Part shown: one piece after another, positions 1 through 10,900 of the stretch
Layout: each line of letters starts with the position of its first letter
Numbering within the stretch: position 1 is the first letter of the stretch
Source: an uncultured bacterium
GTDB lineage: Bacteria; Bacillota; Clostridia; Lachnospirales; Lachnospiraceae
Assembly (NCBI GenBank): GCA_905215155.1
Contig: CAJMPJ010000002.1
Span: forward strand, 62,001 to 126,000
Length of the DNA: 64,000 nucleotides
Direction: 5' to 3'
Translations under genes and position numbers: made by a program
The notes under the pieces: generated by a model
What the model saw: the letters and a program-made list of their open reading frames with translations, nothing else
Databases searched by the model: none
What the model was told of the DNA's origin: nothing

Positions 1-934
1 CCAAAGACTCCAGGCACGTTCCGTCATCATTTTCACAGAAATATTTCATATGCTTGAACAGATTTTCTCCTGCGGCATAATTCCAGTCTAAAGCAAACCG
101 GATCTGCAGGCTTAACACCGAACCTCCGGTTAATTTTAAATGCGTATCCCGCCAATACCCAAATTTGGCATCTTTTGAAATGTATTCCCTTCCAATGTTA
201 AATCCGCCCACATATCCCACCCGGTTATCAATGACAACAATTTTTCTGTGGTTTCTGTAGTTTACACGAAGCTGGAGCCGCCCCATAATGGGCGGAAAAA
301 AGATGCCTACCTTCACACCGTTTTCCTTTAACAGCTTCCACTTGGACTTGGGCATAAAACGCCCGCCCATACCGTCACAGAGAATCCGGACTTCCACCCC
401 TGCCTTTGCCCTTTCGATCAGAATGGGAATTATGGAATCAAATAGTTCATCGTCTTTTATAATGTAATACTGTAAATGAATGAAGTGGACTGCCTTTGAT
501 AATTCATTTCTCAAATCCCGGAATTTGTCCTCTCCGTCCGTAAAAATCGTTACTTCATTATCGACCGTGAGGACGGAGCCTGAGGTTTCCAGATTATAGA
601 GGACTAAATCGGCATAATCTCTGGATAAAGAGGAAACCAGGCTCATATCATTATTTCTTAAAAAATCCTCCTGGTTTTTTATGGAATAGCTCATCCGGTC
701 TTCAATTTCTTTTACCCGGAACATCTTATTTTTCCGCATATCCTGACCCAGAAGGAGGTAAAACAATATTCCGAATACCGGAATAAAATACAAAGCCAGC
801 AGCCAGGTCCAGACCGCTTTGGGGTCCCGCCGCTGAAAAAATACAATGATTATGGAAAGAACCAGATTGATATAGATCAGATGGTTCATTAACCAATTCC
901 ACAATTCCACGGTCTGTATCCAAATCGTATCCAT
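1..934 (-). CDS. cls: Cardiolipin synthase, C-terminal part outside the window
   Basis: This membrane phospholipase-D-family enzyme would join two phosphatidylglycerols into cardiolipin. The frame is open from the ATG at 934 to the window edge, giving 311 codons. The N-terminus carries two hydrophobic segments (about residues 16-34 and 44-62), then a linker and the first PLD domain with the HKD signature NHRKIVVID followed by GYVGGFNIGREY. The second HKD motif, required for catalysis, lies beyond position 1. The start is supported by the GGAGG sequence just upstream of the ATG. The gene follows the DUF4250 gene on the same strand with a terminator-like hairpin between them. Family assignment is firm; which of several cls paralogues it is cannot be told. 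Confidence 0.93.
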   Translation of the reverse strand, partial: MDTIWIQTVELWNWLMNHLIYINLVLSIIIVFFQRRDPKAVWTWLLALYFIPVFGILFYLLLGQDMRKNKMFRVKEIEDRMSYSIKNQEDFLRNNDMSLVSSLSRDYADLVLYNLETSGSVLTVDNEVTIFTDGEDKFRDLRNELSKAVHFIHLQYYIIKDDELFDSIIPILIERAKAGVEVRILCDGMGGRFMPKSKWKLLKENGVKVGIFFPPIMGRLQLRVNYRNHRKIVVIDNRVGYVGGFNIGREYISKDAKFGYWRDTHLKLTGGSVLSLQIRFALDWNYAAGENLFKHMKYFCENDDGTCLESL

Positions 935-964
935 GAATCTACCTCCTGTCTTTCTTTTTTACAA

Positions 965-994
965 AAAGGGCCACCGCATAAGCGACGACCCTTT
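965..994 (-). terminator. Terminator downstream of the DUF4250 gene
   Basis: AAAGGG (965-970) pairs with CCCTTT (989-994) around an imperfect GC-rich inner stem. On the minus strand the hairpin is followed by TTTTTG. It sits between the DUF4250 stop codon and the cls start, so it would limit read-through into cls. Confidence 0.6.
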
Positions 995-1021
995 ATTTTC
1001 CCCTTCAGGGAATGTCGTTAT

Positions 1022-1201
1022 TTATATAAATTGATTTTTCTCACGATCATAGCGATAGTCAATGGAAGCCAGGGTGCGTGTAACTTCCTCTTCCTGAATC
1101 CCCAGACTTTTGCAGCATTCTTCCAGTGAAGGATAAAAATCTCTTAATTGTGTGTTCATATAACTTAATAATATCACCGGATCCTTTGGTACTTGAGTCA
1201 T
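1022..1201 (-). CDS. DUF4250 family small protein
   Basis: A 59-residue protein beginning MTQVPKDPVILLSYMNTQLR. The PKDP-[VM]-LLS[FY]-NT-LRD-[FY]Y start and the ending in which an IxYxYDxExNQF pattern closes the protein are, from memory, the pattern of DUF4250, a small family common in Clostridia with no known function. No signal peptide or membrane segment is seen. AGGAGAG precedes the ATG at suitable distance. It is divergent from ansA, whose start is 130 bp away, and is followed by a terminator-like hairpin. Confidence 0.85.
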   Translation of the reverse strand: MTQVPKDPVILLSYMNTQLRDFYPSLEECCKSLGIQEEEVTRTLASIDYRYDREKNQFI

Positions 1202-1331
1202 TGCTTTCTCTCCTGTTTCTTAATTATATATAATTTTAACATAGTTATCCATTATTTTCAACAAATGCCCTATACGAACGGAAAAAGAAATGCTACAATC
1301 AGGTTCAGAATCTTTCAAGAGGTGATTTTAA

Positions 1332-2336
1332 ATGAAAAAAATACTAATGCTGGGCACAGGCGGAACCATCGCCTGCAAGAGGGGCGACTCCGGGTTAAAA
1401 CCGCTTTTGACCTCCAACGAACTGCTTTCCTATGTCCCGGAGGCGAAAAACTTCTGCAGGGCAGACAGTCTGCAGGTATTAAATATTGACAGTACCAATA
1501 TGCAGCCAAAGCACTGGCTCATCATAGCAAAGGCTATGGAAGACCATTATGATGAATACGATGGTTTCGTCATCTGTCATGGAACGGATACCATGGCATA
1601 TACGGCCGCTGCCTTATCTTATCTCATTCAGAATTCACAAAAACCCATTGTCATAACCGGTGCACAAAAACCCATTGATATGGAAAATACGGACGCTCGT
1701 ATAAATTTATTTGACAGTCTGCGCTTTGCCAGTGATGACCGGGCTCACGGTGTGACCATTGTTTTCGACGGAAAAGCCATCGCCGGCACCAGAGGGAAAA
1801 AGGTCCGCACCAAAAGCTATAACGCATTTTCAAGCATCAACTTTCCATATATTGCCACCATTCAGGATGGTCACGTAATATTTTACCTTGATGATAAAAA
1901 ATCATACTCCGGAAAATTACAATTTTTCCACCATTTAAATCCGCATGTGTCTCTGATGAAGCTGATTCCTTCCATGGGGGCAGAGACACTTGATTATATG
2001 GCGGAACATTATGATGCGGTCATTATTGAATCCTTTGGAGTGGGTGGACTTCCCTCCTATGATACGGGAGACTTTTATAAAGCCATAGAAAAATGGGTCT
2101 CTCTTGGAAAAACCGTGGTCATGACCACCCAGGTCACCAATGAGGGCAGCAATATGTCAGTCTATGAAGTGGGACATACCATAAAAAAAGAATTTGGACT
2201 TTTAGAAGCTTATGATATGACACTGGAGGCTACGGTTACGAAACTGATGTGGATTCTTGGACAGACGAAGGATCAAAAAATGATTCGGGATCTGTTCTAC
2301 CATACGATTAACCGGGATATTCTTTGGAGTGTTTAA
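1332..2336 (+). CDS. ansA: L-asparaginase, type I (cytoplasmic)
   Basis: Hydrolyses L-asparagine to aspartate and ammonia. The 334-residue protein has the first catalytic threonine in the motif LGTGGTIA (T12) and the second signature HGTDTMAYTA (H83-G-T85-D86-T87), with the conserved lysine in TGAQKPI (K113). No signal peptide is present, so it should act in the cytoplasm, as type I enzymes do. AGAGGTG sits 8 bases before the ATG. It is the only plus-strand gene at this end of the window, divergent from the DUF4250 gene and convergent with clpB. A long inverted repeat follows the stop. Confidence 0.95.
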   Translation: MKKILMLGTGGTIACKRGDSGLKPLLTSNELLSYVPEAKNFCRADSLQVLNIDSTNMQPKHWLIIAKAMEDHYDEYDGFVICHGTDTMAYTAAALSYLIQNSQKPIVITGAQKPIDMENTDARINLFDSLRFASDDRAHGVTIVFDGKAIAGTRGKKVRTKSYNAFSSINFPYIATIQDGHVIFYLDDKKSYSGKLQFFHHLNPHVSLMKLIPSMGAETLDYMAEHYDAVIIESFGVGGLPSYDTGDFYKAIEKWVSLGKTVVMTTQVTNEGSNMSVYEVGHTIKKEFGLLEAYDMTLEATVTKLMWILGQTKDQKMIRDLFYHTINRDILWSV

Positions 2337-2369
2337 GGAATTGACTTGAAGAATCTCGGCTTTGCTAAA

Positions 2370-2454
2370 AAAAATGCGCTGTGATTTGGCTTTATTGCCC
2401 AATGGTTTTCCTTACCTTCCGTTGGTTTTTATTGCCCTGTCAGAGCGCATTTTT
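2370..2454. terminator. Inverted repeat between convergent ansA and clpB
   Basis: AAAAATGCGCT at 2370-2380 is perfectly complementary to AGCGCATTTTT at 2444-2454. Each arm ends in an A/T tract that becomes a U tract in one direction, so it could end transcription of both convergent genes. The loop of about 60 bases is unusually long and contains TTTATTGCCC twice. Confidence 0.55.
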
Positions 2455-2517
2455 ATTTTTACTACATTCTCTTCTATATCACATTATTAATTTACCATTT
2501 TTTTATGCATCATTTTT

Positions 2518-5106
2518 TTATTCCAAATATGCAATCAACTGATGCCCGTCTTCAGACGTATCAATTACGATCTCTTTGCCTGCACGAACCTCTTCACCCA
2601 GTATGATTTTAGCTGCCAGGGTTTCCACATGTTTTTGTAAATACCGTTTTAATGGGCGTGCTCCATATGCAGGATCGTATCCCCGCTCCATAATCATATT
2701 TTTTGCAGAATCAGTCAGTTCAATCTTTATCTCACGGTCCTGCATCCGCTTGTTCAAATCGGCCATCAAAAGATCAATGATTCCTCTGATGTTATCCTTG
2801 TTCAGGGGTTTAAACAAAATGATTTCATCCAGACGGTTTAAGAACTCCGGCCGGAAATGATTTCTTAAATCATTCATGACCATTGCTTCTGCATCTTCCC
2901 TGATTTCCCCCTTCTCATCAATGCCTGTAAGCAGATACTGGGAACCAATATTGGAAGTCATGATAATAATGGTGTTTTTAAAGTCCACCGTCTTACCTGT
3001 GGAATCGGTGATACGTCCATCATCAAGCACCTGTAAAAGCACATTAAATACATCGGGATGGGCTTTTTCCACCTCATCAAATAAAACCACTGAGTAGGGT
3101 TTTCTCCGAACCGCTTCTGTGAGCTGGCCGCCTTCGTCATATCCCACATATCCTGGAGGTGCTCCGATCAAACGGGATACGGAATGTTTTTCCATGTACT
3201 CGGTCATATCAATTCTTACAATGTTGTTTTCATCGTCAAACAGGCTTTGGGCCAATGTTTTGGCAAGCTCTGTTTTTCCCACACCGGTAGGACCTAAAAA
3301 CAGGAAGGAACCAATGGGCTTTGTGGGGTCCTTGATCCCTGCCTTGGAACGAATGATGGCTTCTGTTACTTTTGTGACTGCCTCTTCCTGTCCGATGACC
3401 CGTTTATGAAGCTCCTGATCCAGATGAAGGGTCTTATTCCGCTCACTTTCTGTCAGTCTGGATACGGGAATCCCCGTCCATTTGGAAACAATTTTTGATA
3501 TTTCTTCCTCTGTCACACTTTCGTGAACCAGGCTTAAATCCTGATTCCTTACCCGTTCTTCCTCCTCTTCCAGTTCTTTCTGAAGCTGAGGCAATTTTCC
3601 GTACTGCAGCTCTGCCGCACGGTTTAGATCATATTTCTGTTTTGCATCCTGTATTTCCCGGTTTAAGTTTTCAATTTCCTCTCTTAAAGAAGACAACCGG
3701 TCCACTGATGCCTTTTCATTTTCCCACTGGGCTTTCTGCCGTGCAAATTCATCATGCAGCTCTGCCAGCTCTCTCTGCAGTTCTGCCAAACGATCCTGGC
3801 TTAAATGGTCGGTCTCTTTTTTTAGAGCCGCTTCTTCGATTTCCATCTGCATGATCCTTCTTGAAAGCTCATCCAACTCCGCCGGCATGGAATCCAGCTC
3901 TGTCTTAATCATGGCACAGGCTTCATCCACCAGGTCAATGGCCTTATCCGGTAAAAAACGTTCGCTGATGTAACGGTCAGACAAGACAGCTGCAGAAACC
4001 AAAGCGGAGTCGGTGATTTTAACTCCATGATAAACCTCATACCGCTCCTTTAATCCTCTCAGTATGGAAATGGTATCTTCCACCGTGGGCTCATCTACCA
4101 TGACCGGCTGGAAACGCCGCTCCAGGGCAGGATCTTTTTCCACGTACTGCCGGTATTCATCAAGAGTGGTTGCGCCGATGCAGTGGAGTTCTCCTCTTGC
4201 CAGCATAGGCTTTAGCATATTTCCGGCATCCATGGAACCTTCTGTCTTTCCGGCCCCTACGATGGTATGAAGCTCATCGATAAAAAGTATGATCCGTCCA
4301 TCGCTCTTTTTCACTTCATCAAGGACGGCCTTTAAACGTTCTTCAAATTCACCCCGGTACTTGGCTCCTGCAAGCATAGCTCCCATATCAAGGGCAAACA
4401 GCTTTTTGTCCTTTAGCCCTTCGGGAACATCGCCCCGCACGATTCTTTGGGCCAGACCTTCAACGACCGCAGTCTTACCAACTCCTGGCTCCCCGATGAG
4501 CACCGGGTTATTCTTTGTCTTTCTTGAAAGGATACGGACTACGTTACGAATCTCACTGTCTCTGCCGATTACCGGATCCAGCTTTTGGTCCCTGGCTCTC
4601 TCCACCATATCATAGCCATATTTATTCAACGTGTCATAGGTGGCTTCCGGGTTGTCGTTTACCACCCGCTGGTTGCCGCGTACCGTAGAAAGTGCAGTTA
4701 AAAAATTCTCTCTTGTAATGCCATAGGTCCGCAATAACTCTTTAACCGGCTTGGACGGCTGTTTTAAAATTGCAAGGAATAGGTGCTCCACGGAGACGTA
4801 TTCATCTCCCATTCCTTTTGCCTCATCCTCTGCACTGATCAGCACCTTATTCAAGTCATTGCTGATGTATAACTGTCCGCCGCTTACTTTCGGCAGCTTT
4901 TGAATGGCCTGGACAATTTCATTTAAAAACTGCTCTTTCTGTATGTTCATCTTTGTAATAAGCTTTAAAATCAGACTGTCTTCTATTGTAAGAAGGCTAT
5001 AAAGCAAATGCTCCTGCTCGATTTGCTGATTTCCATATTCATATGCAAGTTTTTCACAATTCTGGACAGCTTCCATTGATTTTCGAGTAAATTTATTAAT
5101 GTTCAT
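2518..5106 (-). CDS. clpB: ATP-dependent disaggregase ClpB
   Basis: A hexameric AAA+ chaperone that, with DnaK, pulls proteins out of aggregates after heat stress. The 862 residues match the family length. They comprise an N-terminal Clp_N repeat domain (1-145), a first AAA+ module with Walker A GEPGVGKT (205-212), a coiled-coil middle domain rich in E/K/L (about 410-520) and a second AAA+ module with GPTGVGKT and the ClpB hallmark [15 protein letters not shown]-terminal D2-small domain follows. The middle domain separates it from ClpA and ClpC. GGAGGAAG precedes the ATG. A good sigma-A promoter lies upstream and no CIRCE or CtsR box was seen. Confidence 0.97.
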   Translation of the reverse strand: MNINKFTRKSMEAVQNCEKLAYEYGNQQIEQEHLLYSLLTIEDSLILKLITKMNIQKEQFLNEIVQAIQKLPKVSGGQLYISNDLNKVLISAEDEAKGMGDEYVSVEHLFLAILKQPSKPVKELLRTYGITRENFLTALSTVRGNQRVVNDNPEATYDTLNKYGYDMVERARDQKLDPVIGRDSEIRNVVRILSRKTKNNPVLIGEPGVGKTAVVEGLAQRIVRGDVPEGLKDKKLFALDMGAMLAGAKYRGEFEERLKAVLDEVKKSDGRIILFIDELHTIVGAGKTEGSMDAGNMLKPMLARGELHCIGATTLDEYRQYVEKDPALERRFQPVMVDEPTVEDTISILRGLKERYEVYHGVKITDSALVSAAVLSDRYISERFLPDKAIDLVDEACAMIKTELDSMPAELDELSRRIMQMEIEEAALKKETDHLSQDRLAELQRELAELHDEFARQKAQWENEKASVDRLSSLREEIENLNREIQDAKQKYDLNRAAELQYGKLPQLQKELEEEEERVRNQDLSLVHESVTEEEISKIVSKWTGIPVSRLTESERNKTLHLDQELHKRVIGQEEAVTKVTEAIIRSKAGIKDPTKPIGSFLFLGPTGVGKTELAKTLAQSLFDDENNIVRIDMTEYMEKHSVSRLIGAPPGYVGYDEGGQLTEAVRRKPYSVVLFDEVEKAHPDVFNVLLQVLDDGRITDSTGKTVDFKNTIIIMTSNIGSQYLLTGIDEKGEIREDAEAMVMNDLRNHFRPEFLNRLDEIILFKPLNKDNIRGIIDLLMADLNKRMQDREIKIELTDSAKNMIMERGYDPAYGARPLKRYLQKHVETLAAKIILGEEVRAGKEIVIDTSEDGHQLIAYLE

Positions 5107-5132
5107 AATAGCTTCCTCCTTTTATCCGGCTA

Positions 5133-5194
5133 TATAGAAACATTCTTTTTTATTGTTCTATATGTAATATAACAAACCATTCGATAAGTGTCAA
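5133..5194 (-). promoter_or_regulatory. clpB promoter with an adjacent inverted repeat
   Basis: On the minus strand TTGACA (5194-5189) and TATATT (5171-5166) are 17 bases apart, close to a consensus sigma-A promoter. Directly downstream, at about 5133-5164, an ATATAGAA-centred inverted repeat with one bulged base surrounds the likely transcription start and could be an operator or an mRNA hairpin. Confidence 0.7.
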
Positions 5195-5329
5195 GAGAAT
5201 TATAATAAATTCTAAACGCAATTCCGTCGAAAATCTTACAGTTCCCGTTCCTGCATTGTATTTTATGAATCCATCACTTATAATCGAATCAGAAATTCTA
5301 CGGACTAATTTAAGGAGGTGACCGTTTTT

Positions 5330-5866
5330 GTGAATATTTTCCACCGCCGTTTTCTGATGCGCTCCCTGCTTGCACTGACTTTCTTCTTCCTGTTCCTATC
5401 GTCAGGCTCCAGTCACACCGTCAGTTTCGCACATACAAAGGAGGAATCCGTATATCTATCCGGTTATTGGACAAAGGATGAAGCAGGCTGGCGTTTTGTA
5501 AATCAATGGAATTTAAGCTCTCCTGCCGGAACCTGGGGAGAATATCAGGGAAAATCCTATTATTTTATGGACAATGGATATATGGCCACCGGCTGGAACC
5601 ATATAAACAGCCACTGGTATTATTTTAATCGGGAAAAAGGGTCTCAGGAAGGCGCGATGGTAACCGGATGGATTTATGATCCCGATTATGGCGGCTGGTT
5701 TTACACCAATCATATCGGAATTCTGGCCACCGGCTGGCATAAAATTGATGGTTCCTGGTACTATTTTAACCAAAACCAGGACGGAGTACTCGGACTTATG
5801 GCCACAAACCGTATGATCGATGGCTCTTATGTGGATTCTAAAGGGCGCATGAACGAAGAACGTTAG
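5330..5866 (+). CDS. Small exported cell-wall-binding repeat protein
   Basis: A protein of 178 residues starting with a GTG at 5330, 11 bases after AAGGAGG. A longer reading from GTG at 5318 would overlap that ribosome binding site. Residues 1-35 form a signal peptide with a strongly hydrophobic FFLFL core. The rest consists of aromatic/glycine choline-binding-type repeats (GKSYYFMDNGYMATGW, SHWYYFN, GSWYYFNQN) ending in a degenerate DGSYVDSKGRM unit. There is no catalytic domain, so it may coat or remodel the wall, or act as a decoy binder. The repeats resemble the wall-binding modules of the island proteins at 24.1 and 28.3 kb. The ligand is unknown. Confidence 0.8.
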   Translation: MNIFHRRFLMRSLLALTFFFLFLSSGSSHTVSFAHTKEESVYLSGYWTKDEAGWRFVNQWNLSSPAGTWGEYQGKSYYFMDNGYMATGWNHINSHWYYFNREKGSQEGAMVTGWIYDPDYGGWFYTNHIGILATGWHKIDGSWYYFNQNQDGVLGLMATNRMIDGSYVDSKGRMNEER

Positions 5867-5921
5867 TATCAATTTATAATATGAAGTGAAAATTTCCACG
5901 GTACAAAAAACTTTTTAAAAC

Positions 5922-6015
5922 GGCTGTTAAAATTATAGATTTTTTCCAGATTTTGCAGATAAAATGCAAATCCATTTACCATGGTATTTCCGGCATAATT
6001 CTTATTTTAACAGCC
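5922..6015. repeat. 12-bp inverted repeat with long spacer
   Basis: GGCTGTTAAAAT at 5922-5933 is perfectly repeated inverted at 6004-6015 (ATTTTAACAGCC), with about 70 AT-rich bases between. It lies between the convergent wall-binding protein gene and the oxidoreductase gene and may act as a weak two-way terminator. Confidence 0.45.
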
Positions 6016-6065
6016 CTTGCTATTTCGTTAAACCAATACGCGGGATTGATAATTAAAGCTCTTTT

Positions 6066-7046
6066 TTACCCCTCAAACGGATAACGGATTCCCCACTGCC
6101 GCCTTAGCTCATCCATTACGTTCATAATATTCAACGTGGTCTTGTGAGGCATCTGAGGACATTCTGTCAGTCCCTTTTCAATGGCATCGGCACTGGCTTC
6201 TATCTGATATTCATAACCAGAGATCTGCTTTGGCCTTTCGTATGTCTCAACCACGTTCCGTTCCGTGTCGTAAACCTTTATGGATTCAAAGTTGTTGATA
6301 TTCTCAATCACCATATATCCCTTGGTGCCGTATATAATTCCCTGCCTGTCAGAAATAACCCGTAACGAACTGTTAAGAATGGCCATCTTACCTCCCTGGT
6401 AGGTAAGGGTAATGCTGTTTTGTGCATCCACTCCGGTTTCGGTCTTAACCACACTGGACTTAATATCTGTAATATCATCTCCAAATATAAGCGAAGCAAA
6501 GTTTAAAGTATACACACCAACATCAAGCAGTGCACCGCCTGCAAGTTCCGGTTCAATGAGACGAGGCTTATCTGAAACCAGATAACAGAGATTGGCAGTA
6601 AGAGTCATCGGTTCCCCTATAATGCCGGAAGCTATCACCTTTCTTATGGTCTCGGCCATTGGCATATATCTTACCCACATGGCTTCCGTAATTAAAAGAT
6701 TTTTTTCTTTGGCCAAAGCAATCATCTCTTCTGCCTGTGAGGCGTTGGCTGCAAATGATTTTTCACAAAGCACGTGCTTCCCATTTTCCAGACACAGCTT
6801 TGCATTCCTGCAATGTTCCGAGTGAGGGGTCGCGATGTAAATCAATTGAATCTCCGGATCCTTTGCCAGTTCTTCATAGGACCCATAAGCCTTTTTGATG
6901 GAGAAACGTGAAGCAAATTCCTGGGCTTTGTAAAGACTTCTGGAAGCAACTCCCACGAGCTGCACTTTTGGCATTTGAACCATTGTATCCGCCAGCACTG
7001 CTGCAATTCTTCCTGCTCCTAAAATACCGATTTTTATTGTTTCCAT
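6066..7046 (-). CDS. Gfo/Idh/MocA family NAD(P)-dependent oxidoreductase
   Basis: A 326-residue two-domain dehydrogenase, probably acting on a sugar, inositol or related polyol. The Rossmann nucleotide motif GILGAGRIA is at residues 7-15, and the IYIATPHSEHC strand-loop follows at about 69-79. The usual EKP signature that places the catalytic lysine is read here as CEKSFAAN (E95-K96-S97), so the proline is replaced by serine while the lysine stays. The C-terminal alpha/beta domain begins near residue 120. AGGAGG precedes the ATG. The gene lies 44 bp downstream of the sortase gene on the same strand with no clear terminator between, so it may receive read-through. The substrate is unknown. Confidence 0.88.
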   Translation of the reverse strand: METIKIGILGAGRIAAVLADTMVQMPKVQLVGVASRSLYKAQEFASRFSIKKAYGSYEELAKDPEIQLIYIATPHSEHCRNAKLCLENGKHVLCEKSFAANASQAEEMIALAKEKNLLITEAMWVRYMPMAETIRKVIASGIIGEPMTLTANLCYLVSDKPRLIEPELAGGALLDVGVYTLNFASLIFGDDITDIKSSVVKTETGVDAQNSITLTYQGGKMAILNSSLRVISDRQGIIYGTKGYMVIENINNFESIKVYDTERNVVETYERPKQISGYEYQIEASADAIEKGLTECPQMPHKTTLNIMNVMDELRRQWGIRYPFEG

Positions 7047-7090
7047 AGGTTAGACCTCCTGTTTTATTTTTTTATTTTTCACAAATACTG

Positions 7091-7900
7091 CTAATCCTCA
7101 GTATAACACAGGATAGATGCCTGTACAATGATTCTCCGGGTCTTTCCATAACAAGAAGAAAGGGAAATGAATGGGTCTTCTACAGAAGGCGTAAATACAG
7201 CAGGGTGTATGGATGACTCCTCCATGCGGTAAATAAATTGCTGCTTTTCGCTTTGATTATGAAACTCCGTTTCATAGCAATCCAAATCACTCTCGTGTCT
7301 GATTTGAATTGAAAATATTTCAGCTTTATGCCAGCTTTCCTTATCATACACATAAAAGATGGCATGATTTTTATAATATTCTTCATCCTTATACTTTTTT
7401 AAATCTGAAAACATGGTTCCGTCTTTCATATTGTGACCAAAAATCACTGTGTTCCCATTGCCTGGGGCGGGAGTATCCTCTTGAATAAACAGACAGCCGC
7501 TGGGATTTTCAGTTCCCCCAAAGGTGTGGTTTAAATAGTAACCGGGGCGGGGGCTTCTTACTACGGGATAATTAATTGATGTTCCTGGGATGGCCAGCCA
7601 GAATAAGTAGTCTGGATTGATTTTCTTTAGTTGGAGGTGAAGGGACCGCCTGGGAGTTGACGGCTGAAAGGCTGGCGGGGGAGAATCAGATTTATTTTTA
7701 TTGTTCCAAATATTTTGATTTAATGCTTTATATTCCTGGTCTGCTGCCTGGTATGTTCTGTAACGATCTATGAATTTTGTGCCAAACATGAGTGCTCCTG
7801 ACAGCCATACCAGGATTAAAAATATCTTTTTTAAATTTCCAATCTGTTTGGATTTGTTTTGAATGGTACTACTTTTAGATAATATATGATTTAGCTTCAT
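7091..7900 (-). CDS. srtB: Class B sortase
   Basis: A 269-residue membrane-anchored transpeptidase. An N-terminal signal-anchor (about residues 26-42) is followed by a linker and the sortase barrel. The catalytic histidine is in NTVIFGHNM (H156), the cysteine in SLSSCYG (C250) and the arginine is R255 or R256. The SLSSC motif corresponds to the TLSTC box of SrtB enzymes, and the segment between Cys and Arg is shorter than in the Staphylococcus enzyme as I recall it. Its ATG overlaps the TGA of the giant surface protein gene by four bases (ATGA), indicating translational coupling. The natural inference is that it anchors that protein through its C-terminal KTGDN signal. Confidence 0.93.
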   Translation of the reverse strand: MKLNHILSKSSTIQNKSKQIGNLKKIFLILVWLSGALMFGTKFIDRYRTYQAADQEYKALNQNIWNNKNKSDSPPPAFQPSTPRRSLHLQLKKINPDYLFWLAIPGTSINYPVVRSPRPGYYLNHTFGGTENPSGCLFIQEDTPAPGNGNTVIFGHNMKDGTMFSDLKKYKDEEYYKNHAIFYVYDKESWHKAEIFSIQIRHESDLDCYETEFHNQSEKQQFIYRMEESSIHPAVFTPSVEDPFISLSSCYGKTRRIIVQASILCYTED

Positions 7901-10900
7901 TTACTAAGGTCACTATCCGTTTTATTTGTTCTGTGCTTTCCACTTTTTAATGTAATAAATGCCCCCGAAAGGCAAATCAATATTCCAAAGATCCAGAATA
8001 CAACCGGAGTATTATCTCCTGTTTTCTCTCCCCGCTTTCCATTTACTTTTCCGTAAATTAGTTCCAACCATGCGGGATTAAAAGGATCTTTAACGTATGT
8101 CGCTGTAATTTTCCCTACTTTAACCTCATTTTCAGGCTGATCAGGTTCAGGGGTTGGGGGTGGCACTGGTTCAGGATCATTTCCTTTCGTTCCGGGAACC
8201 TTTAAGTCCGTCATAAAAACATCCAGCTGTTTTGCCTCTTTGGGAACGATAAATTCTACATCAGGAGCGGAAAGATATCCCTCTGGTGCTTTTACCTCAT
8301 TAAGAATGTACTTCCTGCCAGCATCCAGGACTCCATTTATATTGACCGCTTCCATACCGGTTATAAAGTCTTTTACTATTACATTCCCCGCTTCGTCCAG
8401 AATGCGCAAAACTGCTCCTTCCAGCATTTTTCCCTTTCCATCAATTTTAGAAATTTTTATTCTTGTTGTGTCGTTTCTCATTTCTGCCATGGTAATACTA
8501 TTATTACGTTTTACAGTAAATGCAACAGGTTCTGAATATGCGTATCCGCTTTTGGGCTTTTCCTCACAGAAATAATAGGTTTCTCCTGCTTTTAGATCAC
8601 CAATTATCTGATGAGGCCGGTCTGTAGAAATCCATTCATCTACAATAGATCCACTTTTATTTCTAACACTCATCTGATTGCCGGGGAGCTCGTTTTGGCC
8701 TGTTATGGACTTTTTTGACAGTATTATTTGTGTTGGATGATTGATCATGATTACTGTATCCCTGCTGCCATTTTTATTAACAGTAAAAGGGACGTCTTCC
8801 GAATAAGAGAATCCTTTTGCAGGCTGTATCTCATGCAGCCAATATTTATTTCCGGCAATCAACTGCCCTTTGATTTGTTCAAATTGATCTGACGTTTGAA
8901 AAATAAGATTATCTCCAACGTTTACATATGAGGCATTTCTTATTGCCTTAGCTGGGGATTTATCTTCATTTAATATTTGCAGGGTATTTCCCGGCATTTG
9001 CTTTTCCGCCTGTGACGGGGTACTTTCTGAGCTGCTATATGATAGTTTTTTTATGACAACCTCTGTCATTCTATCCGTCATTGTTATTTTAAGGGGTACA
9101 GCTTCCCTGGGAATCGTAAACTCCACGTTTTGGGTATAGGCATAGCCAGGCGGAGCTTCCTCTTCAATTAACTCATACGTTCTCCCTGCGATCAAAATCC
9201 CTTTTAATTGGCAGGGCTTTCCTTCCTGGGAGAAGGATTTTATAACCTTGCCTGTTTCCTTTTCCCGGATTACAAAACGTCCGCCGGTGAGAGGTTCACC
9301 AGTTTCTTCATCTATTTTTATAATGCTAATATCTGTTTGCTTATCCTCCATCATGATCGTTTCCGATATCCCACTTTCATCTGCAATAAAGTGAATTTCC
9401 TTTTCAAAGGCATAACCTTCTGGTGGGAAATCTTCCCGGAATACATATTCCTGTCCTGGAGTAATAAGTTCTGAAGGAATTGTGACTGGTGTACTATTTT
9501 CTACGGTAAATTCATGAAGGACTTCGCCACTATTTTCATCAATCAGGCTGTAATTCCCGCCGTTTAGGATTTTATTGGTGTCTCTATCAACCTTTACAAA
9601 GTTCAGATTCACCGGCTTATCTTCCATATCTACATTATCAACCATGCCGGAGCTATTAATGGTAAACCGGTATATCCCGGTGGTAACATTGCTTTTATCA
9701 CTGTAGATCGTGGTTTCTGTCAACTGATAAGTCCCTCCAGCTGTCAAAAGCTCCCGGATCACTTTGTCATCCTGATTATTTTTAAATACGGCGCTCTGTA
9801 ACGCTTTTTGTATCTCTCCTTTTATATCCCCTCCTTCCAGTTCATAGTTGTCTGCTGATTCCTGGCTTATTTCATATTTGGTTCCGTAAGGGAGTCCGGC
9901 AAACGTTATATATCCATCTCCCGTCAGGGTAATGGTTCCCTCTCCCTTGATCCGCCCCTCCACGGAGCCTCCAAATGCCTGGTATCCAGTTAAAACAGTT
10001 TCATTCTGATTGGTAAGCTTCACATGGTATGTGAAGGAATCGGTTTGACTTTCAGAGTGCCCCGTACTACCGGGTATTCCGGTACCGGTCAGCTTGTTTA
10101 CAATGGTAATAGATCCGTCCGGTACAATGGGGTTTGCCAGGGCTGTGCGCTTTGATACGGCATTTACTTTTGTTTCAAACCACGCTTTTGCCTGTGTTCC
10201 TGTCTCTCCATTTATGGTCGCGACCACTTCCACGGTACCGCTTTCATGGGCAGCAACATCCCTAAGATTCCAGGTGATAATTCCGTTCTGCTCGGTTCCA
10301 TAATCGGTAGATCTTAAATATTCCAGTCCATCTGTTAGGATCGCTTTGATCCGGATATCTGCCGGATGGTCGTAGGTGTTGGTGTAAGTAATAGAGTACT
10401 TTATGACACTTCCTGCTTTCACCGCTTCATAATCCGCCCCGATGCTGCTTGTTACTTTGGCTATTGGAATTTCTTTGACAACGGGATTCAGAATCGTATA
10501 CTCGTGGTTTTCCTCGTTGACTGCCCAGCTGGCCAGAACGTTTCCTTCCCCATCCGTTAAGTTCTCTCTGGTTCCCAGATACGTCCTGGAAGGTAAGGTG
10601 TAGGTTCCGTTTTCGTCAAAGTAAATCCGCCTGGTTTCCTTAAAGGACTTCTCAGACCTTCCATCCGAATATCTGGTATACTCTGTGATTTCATATAAAT
10701 GGCCTTCGGTAATTCCGTCCATAGCAGTTACGGTTTGATTTTCTCCGGTTCCTATTAAGGCGGGCAATTCATAGCCGGTATCCAGATCCTTTAAAATGGT
10801 ATATACCTTTACCGGTACCCGGCCGGTTACGGTAAGCGCTTCAATGGCTCCGTTTTCACTGGCAAGTTTTAATACATGAAAATTATTGGATACATTCTGG

